This document shows, one piece after another, positions 20,335 through 30,703 of a stretch of 45,380 nucleotides of DNA (its first letter is position 1; every line of letters starts with the position of its first letter). The notes below the pieces were generated by a model that did not search any database, had not been told where the DNA came from, and saw nothing but the letters and a program-made list of their open reading frames with translations. Source of the DNA: Ceratorhiza oryzae-sativae (lineage: Eukaryota > Basidiomycota > Agaricomycetes > Cantharellales > Ceratobasidiaceae); assembly GCA_030998015.1 (NCBI GenBank), contig JARWMV010000117.1, positions 1-45,380 on the forward strand. Direction: 5' to 3'. The translations under genes and the position numbers were made by a program.

Positions 20335-21642
20335 TGTTAAGGGTCAGGGTACACTTGGATATCTAGAGCTTAAGAAAATGTAGATATGTTAGTGTACACT
20401 AATCATACTCAATACTTCTTAGACTAGAGTAAGAAGGCTCAAAGTAGTTGCAATGTGATCAAGTAACACTCAAGGTAGTCTTAATCTTTCACAGTGTAAA
20501 CTGACTAATTTATAGGTATAAAGAGCAAGACTACTATGGTCAGGTTCCCTTAGATATCTTAAATGTAGTTCAGTCCTAGTCGCTTGGACTAACTGATACT
20601 AATCTTAATACTAGACTTTAAGCAATAGCTTATAGGATAGATGGTGGGCTGCCTAATGCGTGTACTTCCTCAGCTACAGGTACTTAGATTTCCTCTAATA
20701 GCTGGTACTTAATGTCATGCTCAATCAGGCAATATTGTATCCTTATGTATCTCTGTATATAAGATACAATGAATCAGACAATATATAACTAATATGGTAC
20801 TTTATTCCTCAGTACTAGTTATATAAGAAATCACACACAGACAAGAGAAAAATAGAAAGACAAAAGAAACCAATAACCAGTCTGGGTTGAGTAGAGGAGG
20901 GGTGGTCTGGAAGGGCCTCAGAGGAGGTCCTTTTATACCCTGAGGAGGGCATTCCAGAGCCAAATAGATGCATGCATGCCAGTGCGATCATCAAAAGAGG
21001 GTACTGCTATACTTGGGGTACACCCTAGCCCAGTATAGGATATGAGAGTAAAGACAGGGTGTGGATTGAAGGCATTGATGCATCTGAGACCTGCTATTGG
21101 CTTGTAGATCATATTATCATAGTATATACATGTAATGAACAGAGGCTACATCTCAGTGAGTCATAAAGTGAGTCAGAGAAGCTTCTGGATCAATCTGGAA
21201 GGCTCTCCTGACTCACTGGAGTCATTAGATCTTGATTGATGGTCCAGTAAGATTCTAATGATCTTTGGGCCATTCCAGCACAAGGATCTGGTGGATCACA
21301 ATGATCTTTGGGCAGCAGATACTGCCAAAGATTAGCTATTGATAGAGCATAAGATCGCTTTGATAGCATAAGCAGTTGCCAAGATATGAGCAACGCAATG
21401 TTGTAATCAATATCTCCTGATAAGAGGAAATATCGCAACCTCTGTATCTCCCTGAGCTCTTATTGTAAAAACTTAATAAAATATGCGTTGGAAAGTGGAA
21501 ATTTTGTACTATTCAATGGAATGGAAAATAGTACAATTTGGAGCACATACAAATTCAAGTATTTCACAAATTAATTACAGAGGCATTGCTTGAGGTTGGC
21601 AGAGCAGACTAAAATAATAGAAAATGTTAGTGATCCATAACA
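20335..21642 (-). mobile_element. Complete solo LTR, family B, second copy
   Basis: 1308 bp, ends TGTTAAGGGT and GATCCATAACA, flanked by the perfect duplication GAGTG (20330-20334 and 21643-21647). It is inserted in the leader of the family C element. It is collinear with 8390-9690 but more CpG-depleted, in particular in the segment matching the CpG-rich patch of that copy, so it has probably decayed for longer. Confidence 0.92.
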
Positions 21643-21647
21643 GAGTG

Positions 21648-22085
21648 TCTTCTTTGCAAGCAGGTGGTTTGCTTACTACAACATGTGCAGTGATGGACAA
21701 GAGTCCTAGGGTTGGGCAATAGGAACTGTCTGCCTTGTAGACACCAGCTACTGGATAGTCTCTTTCTGCTTTTGACTATTATGCAGTCCAAGCCCTTCTC
21801 CTTTTCACAGTAGGCTAGTACAGGGGTGCTTCTCAACTCCTGAAGGGTACCAAGAACTCAACCAAATGTCAGAGCTGACAACCTGAACAGTAACACCTAA
21901 CACTTGTGAGGCAAAGGCAGATCCAAGGGCTGTAATGCAAGGATCAAGACTGCAATGTCTAAGGGAGGACACACAGTGAAGGGGATGGTTGCAGCAACAT
22001 GCAGAAGGGGTTCAGAAGCACACTTGACCTTAAGAGGTCTGAGCAGAGACTGCTTGGCTTGGTGACCACACAGGTAGTAGGTAGG
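21648..22085 (-). mobile_element. Leader of family C retrotransposon (minus)
   Basis: Non-coding internal sequence between LTR-C (22086-22381) and the gag remnant. It is recognised because its reverse complement recurs at 22382-22590 (shared GGTTGTCAGCTCT, CTCACAAGTGTTAGG and GACATTGCAGT). No open frame is conserved between the two. Confidence 0.65.
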
Positions 22086-22381
22086 TGTTCAACAGGAGGT
22101 CAAGTTCTGAGGCTTAAGGCTCTCAGACTCTGCCTTATATATTCATAGAGGGGCAGTAAATGTGAAATACAAAATCATATGATCTATGAAAGTGGTGCCA
22201 TGTCAACAGAATATTCTGGAATACATCAACAGCAGTCAACAACAACAAGGTCACATGACTCAGTCAATAATTTTATGCATATATCTGAATAAATGGGACT
22301 TGTCCAAAAACCAGGAGATAGAATTAAAACAAAATAATATGAAATCAGAATAAAGTTATGCTCATGGTCTAGGCCATGACA
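22086..22381 (-). repeat. LTR-C, 5' LTR of the family C element
   Basis: 296 bp, plus-strand ends TGTTCAACAGG and GGCCATGACA. On the minus strand it has a TATATAAGGC promoter motif and, about 30 nt on, CAGAACTTGACCTCC, resembling the transcript start of the gypsy copies. It reads toward the leader and gag remnant on its left. Confidence 0.78.
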
Positions 22382-22600
22382 CCAAGCCTAACAGTTCTTG
22401 CCCAGTCCTCTTTAGGACAAGTCCACCTCTATACCTCCCTGCATGTTGTTGCAACCTATCCCCTCACTGCACATCCACCCTTAGACATTGCAGTTTGACC
22501 TTTGGCTGTCATAGCCAATAGGTCTGCCTTTGCCTCACAAGTGTTAGGTTTCATTGTTCAGGTTGTCAGCTCTAACAGGTAGGTCACACAATGTTGATAG
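22382..22600 (+). mobile_element. Second, inverted copy of the family C leader
   Basis: Matches the reverse complement of about 21860-22060 and abuts the LTR-C start at 22381. It implies that one family C element is inserted inside or beside another in opposite orientation. Confidence 0.6.
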
Positions 22601-22737
22601 CCAATCATTTGATCATATCCTATTCTCCTTTGATAATTGATATCTTATCTGTTATTTTATTGAAGGGCAAAGTGACTGTTTGAATTCACCAATGGTGCAA
22701 GACTACCAGGTCAAGCACAGCCATAAAAACTGCTCTT

Positions 22738-23035
22738 TGTCACAACCTGATGTGGCACCAGACATTTATTTACTAGTTTCTCACATTTTTTCTGTGACAT
22801 TTTTGTATAAGTTTACTGGTCATGTGACTCAAGGATCATTCTGGAATCTTTGTAAAGTGCTGATGTGTCAACATGTGATATCAGTTTGCCAATTGTTGTT
22901 TGCAACTATGTAGACAAGGCTGCACATCAGTGAATATATAAGGAGGGTCAAGTTTGAGGGAACTCCCCAAGAACCTGACCTCCTGTTGTGAGCATGATTG
23001 AGTTCTTCCTTAGAGATTAGTAGTAAGACATGACA
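22738..23035 (+). mobile_element. Solo LTR, divergent gypsy type (family E)
   Basis: 298 bp, ends TGTCACAACC and GACATGACA, flanked by the perfect duplication CTCTT (22733-22737 and 23036-23040). It resembles the gypsy LTRs in layout: TCATGTGACTCA, ATATATAAGG, GGTCAAGTTTG, CCAAGAACCTGACCTCCTGTTG. Confidence 0.88.
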
Positions 23036-23040
23036 CTCTT

Positions 23041-23496
23041 CCTGGTTCACTCATCTCTCCAAGCTCATACACTTAAACATGGCTGATGATTTGCTGAATA
23101 TCCAAATGAGACATTGAACACCCAATTGATATTGCAGTACATAGCAGATATACTGACTGCATGTTCATCACTTTTGCAATTGACACCTGCTCTTCAGGTA
23201 TGTTGCAGGATGAGAAGAGAGATAGCAAGCCACTTCAGTCAAGGTGTAGCAAACCTCAAAGAGGGACCAGGCTGGTCGTGAATGCACTTCTGATGAGTTG
23301 GCCCTCGATTCCGCTCTTCCATACAGACATTTCTTCCACACACCTTATGGGTCCATTGGTGCGTAGCGATCAACCTATTGGCTGAAATTCAGTTACCAAG
23401 ACCATGCTGACGGTTTTCAACGAGAAACTCTCCATTAAATGCGGTATACATGTATATAGAAGATAAGCCATGTCGTCTATCCCAATAAAACCCGGG
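23041..23496. other. Boundary between repeat island and gene-rich DNA
   Basis: No gene recognised. CpG becomes frequent from about 23,270 onward (for example ATTCCGCTC at 23308), while the sequence to the left is nearly CpG-free. The last about 200 bp are the 3' flank of the ABC transporter. Confidence 0.5.
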
Positions 23497-26400
23497 CTAC
23501 CGTCGTTGGCCAGAGGACGCTTGGGCGATGTCTTGAGCTGTGATCGAGGATCGCTCACACATCGACCGGAAGATCCCATCCTTACGCTCGAAGAGAGCAG
23601 CTGGAGTGTCGAACTCGGCAATCTGGCCGGCATCGAGCACACAAATTCGGTCGTAACCGATAATGGTTTTGAGTCGATCTGTATGAGGTGTCAGTCTCGT
23701 TATTGATAATGCGGTCAAGAAACCTTACGAGCAATGCAGAGAAGAGTCTTGTCTGCAAATTCGCGAGAGATTGTATCCTGGATATTCCTGTCGGTCTCGT
23801 AATCCACTGAAGCCGTTGCTATAGAATTATGGTATCAGAGCTGGATCCCTGAAACCGAACAAAAGGCTTGCCTTCATCAAGCACAATGATTTTAGAATCC
23901 TTGACCAGCGCACGCGCAAGGCTGACGAGCGATCGCTGACCAACACTCAAGTTACCCCCTTCTTCTTCAATTACAGTGTCCAGCGTGAAACGATTAACAG
24001 GCGTTTGTGCACCACTCGGTGCGTCTTCCTCGTCGAGTATCTCTCGAACAGCGGTCGGGCGGTCTACCAGGTAAGCACGTTTCAGCGCGTCCCATAGACG
24101 AGCATCATCGTAGGTTCCAAAGGGATCGAGGTTGCTGCGTAGTGTTCCACTGAATAACAAGGGGTCCTGAGGGATAACTTAGACGACAGGTTAGTATTAA
24201 TACAAAAACAGAAGGTCGTATGCTTACTGGCTATGTTACTGCGAAGCGTATGCAAACCAATCTGGCTAATGTCGACGCCATCGATTGTGATGGACCCAGA
24301 GGTCAGCTCGACCATTCTATAGAGAGCAACCATAATCGAGCTCTGTAAACCCGTATTAGCCTAGATAGGTATATGCATATAGGAAAGTACGCACCTTTCC
24401 AGCGCCTGTTCGCCCGACAATACCGATCTTCTCGCCACCATTGATTCGTAAGCTCAATCCCCGAAGGACAGCTGGAAGTCCAGGGCGGTAGCTCATCACT
24501 ACATCCTTGAGTTCGACCTCCCCTCTCTCCGGCCAACCTGTTTGAGGATCTTTTTCAGGAATCTCGTAAGCAGCCTCTTGCTCAACATGCTGAGCGTAAT
24601 GAAGGATACGTTCGACGCCGTTCATGTCGTTTTCCACTTCGGCGCTTTGCCGGACCATCCATCCAAAGCTCTGTCGACGAGTGAGCGGCAAATCTTACCA
24701 GCAAAAACGCGCACTAACCTGCTGTACGAGGAGAATGTACGAGAGAGCCACACCAATCTGAGACGGAGACAAGCTGAACCGAGCAGCCACGGCGAGAATC
24801 GCGACGCAGAACGTAAGGATGGTGCCCAAAAAGTCGAGCCGGATACCAAGCCATCGCTGGTTGGTAACAGTCAACCAGTATGCTCGGTTCTCGATGTCCA
24901 TGCGTTTTCGGTTTTCTTCGCGGAACCGGCCGACCTCGTCATACGCGCGAATTGTTGCAAGCCCAGACAAGCTTTCAGAAAAGTGGCTGTAAAGGCTACT
25001 GCGAAGGATCGCGTCTACGGGATACAACATGAGATCAAACATAACTGGCGGGCTTGAGATGGCACTTACCAAGTCGCTTCAGCTCACGAGCACTCGAACG
25101 GTAGAATAATGCGGCCCAGTAGTAGACGAACAAAATCGTAATCACGGGGATAAGGAACCAGGGCAGCAGGATGGCAATGAGGATAATGGCGCCTAGGATT
25201 TGCGAAAGCGTGCCAATAAGCATACGAAGAGCGGACTATACAAACCGATAAGTCCATGGGGAATAAATTTATATGCTAGCACTCACCAAATTGTTGTCAA
25301 TCGTGTCGATATCTATCGAGACAAAAGTTAGCATACGACAATTAACCGCTTTGGCTCAAGACAATAACCTTTAGTCAATCGATTCATAATGCGTCCAAGA
25401 GGCTGATTTGATCCCAGTTGAGCACACATCTGCCAGAGCTACTAGCACACTCACAGTAGTGTCAAAGAAAGACATTGGAGCATGCATCCCTTTGATAGCG
25501 TCCTTTTCCATAAATCAGCATACCTGTCGATCGATCGTACGAACATAAAACGTACCCTATGGAGAGAAACTGAAGCGTAGAACGACATCAACGCAAACGA
25601 TGCCCATCGAAAACATGTCAGGGCTTGTGCCGTTCCGAGACCCGCATATATCCCCATCTACAAACTTATTAGCCAATTTTATCACAAAGTTACGAAAGAT
25701 ATCTTACGTAGAAACCCTGGGGGTAGTGCCACTTCATTTGTTGCCAGTATACCAGCCTGGCATTCAATCTATCAAACCACGTATGGAGCGCATCAAACAA
25801 GTAGAAACGCACCAGTATGCAGACATAACGGTTGCGCCTTGCGACAACAGGATCGACACCAACAGCAGAGGGACCAAGAGCTTTCCGTTTGCCGCTTTGA
25901 AGTAATCAGCATATGCTACAAACCCGACATCGAATCAGCATACGAATCATACAATCTCATCAAAATAAGGCTTACCGGAACCACTGATCGCACCCGTGTT
26001 CCGCTCCTCGACCTGCATCAACTGCTTCGCCGGAGCCATGTTTTTCTTCTCGTTCTCCTTCTCCCCACTCTGGGAAGCCTCGATCGCCTCCTGCTCTTTC
26101 TCCTTTTTCTCTTCCTCCTCCTGTTCGGCCTCTTCCTTGGCTCCAAACTGCCTCTGGAATCGCGCAAACGCCCCGTTTTTGGCCATAAGCTCTTCGTAGG
26201 TTCCACGCTCGGCTATCCGTCCGTCTTCCATTGTGATGATGTAGTCGCATGCCGGGATAAAGTGCAGAGCATGGGTGACGAGGATACGGGTTCGGCCGGC
26301 GAGAGCTCCTTGAATGACATTTTGGAACACCGCCTTGCCTACATGAGCATCGAGGGCGGAAAGTGGGTCGTCTAGAACAAAGTGATGAAAAGTTAGTATT

Positions 26401-28964
26401 CACATCAACTGGGCACAACAAGCGCATATACCAAGTAGAATAACATCAGCACCATAGTAGACAGCCCTCGCAATATTGATACGCTAATAGACCGATCAGC
26501 GCTGTCTTTCAGAGCAAGTGATTACGAAGCTCACCTGCTTCTGCCCTCCGGAGAGCGAAATACCTTTTTCGCCAACCTCGGTCAAGTCACCAGAAGGGAG
26601 CATATCGAGATCGGATTGGAGACAAGCGCCACGAACAGCGTCCCAGTAACGCTTCTCGTCAAACTCTTGGCCAAATAAAATGTTTTCGCGGACAGTGTTA
26701 CTTGAGTTCCAATTATAAGTGTGTGATCCGTCGCAAAACTCCTTTGGATCTTACCTTTGGATCCAAGCCGACTGAGGGCAATACCCAACAGAGCCCCCAA
26801 AGGTCACACTTCCCTTTTCCCGACGCATTTCTGCCAGCAACTCGTCAGCACGCACGATCCATTTCGCACGCACACACATGCCCAAACCCTACCTCCGATC
26901 AACCCCTGCAACAGCGAACTCTTGCCCGAACCAACAGGTCCAACAATCGCACACAGCTGACCACGAGGAAGCGAGATATTCACGTCTTTCAACTTGAACA
27001 CGACTTCCTTGTCCTTCTCATCGTCTCCCGTCGCGCCCACACCTGCACCTGCATCTTGGACAACGGCTTCTCCCTCGGCAGGCGGCGACCGGGCAGCCTT
27101 GTCGGAAACGTCGGCAACTTGCTTGTTCTTCTTGTTCTTGTCCTTTTTGCCCTTTTTGGACTTGTCGGCTTCGTCGGGTGGGGCACCGTCCCAGGAGAAT
27201 TCGGCGCCTTTGACTTCGAGCGCAACGGGGAGGCATGGGTCGATCACGCGCGTTTGGGTCAAGACTTCAGCAGTAAAAACGCCTTCTAGACGACTCGAGG
27301 CGTTCAAGGCGTCGGCAATCTATCGATATCATCAGTCTCCGAATGGGTAGCCCTTCTGGGTAAAATCAACTCACACTGGAGAGTGCAACAGGCAAAAACA
27401 TGAGCGGCACGCGCAGCATCTGGAACAGTGTCAATGATGCAAAGATTACGGCCGGGTCGAGAGTGTGGCCAGAGAGGGAGTATGCGACAAAGGATATAAC
27501 GGAAGCCAGGCAGGCAGGGAAAAGCGACCGCGTTATTTCCAGAGCGAATGAGGAGCAGCAATCGAATGTACTTGAGCTCATTCCTTCTGAACTCTCCGAT
27601 GCGCTTTAGGTAGGGATTCTCCCTAAAAAAGTCACAAATGAGCGCCGTGAAGAGGCATCGAAAAACGGAATCTTACCAAGCAAAGAACTTGAGAACCCTC
27701 ATCCCGCCCAACAACTCTTGCACAGCTTGGCCCGCTTATCCGTCCAATCATGCTCTTCTTGCGAACGGTAAACAGATACTTCATAACCCGGGTCTGCACC
27801 GGCGTCATCAAGATGAAAAATGCAAACCCACAAAGCGCACTCCAGCCCAAGTTCAAGAGCAAATGATCAAACAGATGACCATCTGCACGGGTGCAGTCCA
27901 GGCCATGTGGGCAAACGACGTTGCGAAATCGATGCGGGAGACATCGGTCGAGATGTGGTTGACGAGTTGTCCGTTGGTGAGGGAGTAGAGCGGGCGCGTG
28001 AGGTGAGCTGGGTCGCGCGACAGTAGATGGCAGAGATGAGGCCAGTACGGAGCAGGACACCGGTCGAGGCGCTGCGGTAGAAGCCTTGGTGGATGCAGAG
28101 GGCGGAGAGGAGTTGTAGGAGGAACAGACCGATGGCCAAGCCAACACCCTTGCCAATCGGAGGACTTGGTTCGCCGGCCCGGTGAGTGGCATAGGACCGT
28201 TGGCAAATTTGATGATTTCCTGCATGTCGGTTAAGTATAAGTACCAGAGCAAGTGCACCGAACTCACCTTGACGAGAAGGGGCTGCAAATCTGAGCGACA
28301 TTGGACATCAAACGCAAAGACCTCCGCTCCAGAACCACCAGCTGACCGAGTCGTTCATGGCCCACATCAAGCTCGGTTGCTTCAGGCCATCCTTTTCCCT
28401 CCATTGCTTCTCCCTTTCAGCACGCTTGCCCTGGAGCGTCCACCAGACTCCGCGCAAGCCAGGGCCGATCTCGCCGTTCCGTAGGCGCTCATTGTAGGCG
28501 TCCGCCTTGGCCTTGCGTCGCTCAAAGTTGGAAATGATTTTCTCAGACATGACCTCGGCTGAGCGCGAGTGGTCCATCTTCCATAGGTCCGGAGCTTCAA
28601 GCGGCCTTGCATAGCCGAGAGACAACGCAGGAGTGATCCAGCTAAAGACGAGCTTGGAGAACCAGTTGGCGGTGAGCTCTGGGCTGAATTCTGCGTCGTC
28701 GATGGAGACCAGCGGAGCAGGCGGGTGCGAATCTGTAAACGGGACGCGCTGCCACCTAGCCAAGCAAAGTCAGTCGAGGCGCACAACGACCGAAGCAAGG
28801 GGACACACGCACCATTTGGGTTTGTCGTAACGCAGAAAGCCTGGATTTCTGGGGGGACCGAGGGCCGATGTGGCGAGTCTGGGCTTGGCACTGGCATCAT
28901 CGGCGATCACTGTCCCATCCTGGAGGTCCGTCTTTTCCGAGTCGGCGCGCTCAAGCTTGGACAT
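23497..28964 (-). pseudogene. ABCC-type multidrug/organic-anion ABC transporter (YOR1-like), frameshifted in TMD1
   Basis: Full-length TMD-NBD-TMD-NBD exporter at the plasma or vacuolar membrane, with many short introns. The start ATG (28964) gives MSKLERADSEKTDLQ. NBD1: Walker A GPVGSGKSS (about 26920), signature LSGGQKQ (about 26545), Walker B DVILLDDPLSALDAHVG (about 26355-26440). NBD2: Walker A GRTGAGK (about 24400), signature LSVGQRS (about 23935), Walker B KIIVLDE (about 23885), then ATASVDYETD. A charged Lys/Glu-rich linker lies after NBD1. The LSVGQRS form is typical of the fungal ABCC/YOR1 group. The first membrane domain (about 27500-28310) needs about eight single-base corrections to stay in frame, while the rest reads through. 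It may be a pseudogene or a local sequence-quality problem. Confidence 0.9.
23819..23871 (-). other. GC-AG intron in NBD2 of the ABC transporter
   Basis: The minus strand reads GATGAAG then GCAAGC at the donor, and CTATAG then CAACGGCT at the acceptor. Splicing here restores the conserved VLDEATASVD after Walker B exactly; no nearby GT donor keeps the frame. Confidence 0.75.
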
Positions 28965-29909
28965 GGCGGGCAAAGACCAGCGGGGGCTTCATTTCCAGTC
29001 GGCACCTATTCCCTTTTTATCTGCCGAAGGAACACTGCGCATGTGGTCGTCGTAATTCCGGGATCGTTGTGCTGACTCAGGCTAACCCCCCGGCTCATCC
29101 ATCGCGATGCTGGGCTTCGTTCCTCCACGCACAAGGACGTCAGTTGTTGCAGATGCGAACTGACCAAGATCGCGGGGACCCATCGACTTCTAGCATCACT
29201 CACACATATCGCCGTTGGTCGTTCGGGCAAGGGGATCCCCGAGTTTTTCGGTCCTTGGTGCCTTGGACCTGTCAACCTATTTTTTAGTCTGCAACACGCG
29301 GCCCGCGCGGGCAATTCCTTTTTACAGAAATAGATCGCCCCATTCTCTAGTCGCGACCTGGCTTAACCATACAGCCAACCAAAGCTATAACTTTGTGCCG
29401 CGCTCTTTAGCAGTTGGCTTCTTGTCATGCCTCAACCGCCTATCGATATTCACTCTGGACTACATACTAGGAATTCCTTCACGCCGCCAAATTGAACCCA
29501 CCTGAAAAACCGCCCATGAAAGGTAGAGTGAGCACCCTGTGTCAGCGACAGTCCATGAAGACTGATCGACAGTCGGTGAAAGTAACCCACATTAATCAGC
29601 CGATTTGTGAGGATCACTTCAAGCTCACGAGAACACATTCAAGCGATAAACGCGTCAGCTGGATGACATTTTACATCGTGCCACACTCTCACCACCCAAT
29701 TTGTCTCGCTATTACATTAACTGTGACGTATGGCACGGATCTTCAGATCGGGCCCGCAGCCAGCCGGCCAAAACGCCTCATATCCTCGACTCGGATCGAT
29801 TCTTGCAATAAAGACACACTTGGAGACAAACGAAACGATATTTTAGATTATTTTATGGATACAAGATTCACAGTCACTTTGCAGAAACAGATTTATGCGG
29901 CCCCGGAAT
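28965..29909. other. Intergenic: ABC transporter promoter side and metallothionein 3' flank
   Basis: No convincing gene. A plus-strand open stretch (29492-29959) has no exon signals or recognisable domain and overlaps the metallothionein gene antisense. This interval should carry the ABC transporter promoter. Confidence 0.5.
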
Positions 29910-30195
29910 TTACTTCTTGTGGGCAGGGCAGTTGGCGCAGGAGCACGAGTCACCGCTAAGCGTCGAGTCGAATCAGCGTCGACGTCCAGCAAGTATATAA
30001 GTACACGCGAAATTAACTCACCACTTGCAGTCGGCCTAGATATGTCGTGGAAAAGAGTGGGTTAGTACATTCAATCACCTCGAGCGCTCAACGCTATAAA
30101 ACGTACGCCGCAGTAGTTGACGATCTCGACGTTCTGCAATCGACAAGGTCAGTATCCTGCCGGACAATGGTCGCGTCGACACTCACAGAAATCAT
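29910..30195 (-). CDS. Metallothionein-like cysteine-rich micro-protein (four exons)
   Basis: Four exons, coding 9, 27, 14 and 46 nt (30195-30187, 30133-30107, 30035-30022, 29955-29910), give 31 residues: MISNVEIVNYCGADCKCGDS, then CSCANCPAHKK. Six cysteines are at 11, 15, 17, 21, 23 and 26, with two C-x-C pairs, as in fungal metallothioneins, which chelate Cu, Zn or Cd in the cytosol. Introns start GTGAGT, GTACGT and GTGAGT and end in AG. Intron 2 has the branch site TACTAAC, intron 1 CTGAC. A TATAAA lies at 30287-30282. No aromatic residue lies between the cysteines. It is too short for normal gene callers. The family assignment is by motif only. Confidence 0.72.
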
Positions 30196-30281
30196 AGTGA
30201 TAAGTTGGATGTGATAAGAGTGTGGTAGAGATGGAAGGAGAGAAGAACTCTGAGTAGTCCAACGGTGCCCCAGAGGCCCAA

Positions 30282-30287
30282 TTTATA
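30282..30287 (-). promoter_or_regulatory. TATA box of the metallothionein-like gene
   Basis: TATAAA on the minus strand, about 90 bp before the ATG. A start about 30 bp downstream leaves a 5' UTR of about 60 nt. I did not find a clear metal-response element. Confidence 0.6.
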
Positions 30288-30703
30288 CTCCTCAATCAAG
30301 GGACCTATCTAGCACCACAATTTCATCCAGCGCTATCCAGGAATTTGCGCATCATCCAAGAATTCACTCAGCAAAGCAGCCGGCCCCAAAAGGCCCAGAC
30401 AAAGAGCCGGCGAGCCACATGACACCCGATAACCAATCGCATAAAGCCCGCCGATGACCAACGCGCCGCCGAAACAGGAGTCGGGGGCTGAAGGCGACAG
30501 CATTGGGAGTCGTCGACTCACACGTGCAGAGTCAGAGTCGACGCGCAAATGGGATGGTGTGCAGGGCAATCAGCCAGCGGGTCGGCCGAGGCGTGGTTGT
30601 ATTGCAGATAGTGATGGACACAAAGGGGAGGGGCGTGGTACAAAGAACACCGGAGAACGATAAGATAGGAATAGAGTACGCACGCCGTCCATCCCCTGCC
30701 TCC

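Noticed and set aside
25996..27289. Several plus-strand open stretches opposite the ABC transporter
   Set aside because: Composition is that of the antisense of Lys/Glu-rich and GC-rich exons; they lack domains and cross the introns of the real gene.
29492..29959. Plus-strand open stretch of 155 codons
   Set aside because: No domain, no splice support, and it overlaps the metallothionein-like gene antisense.
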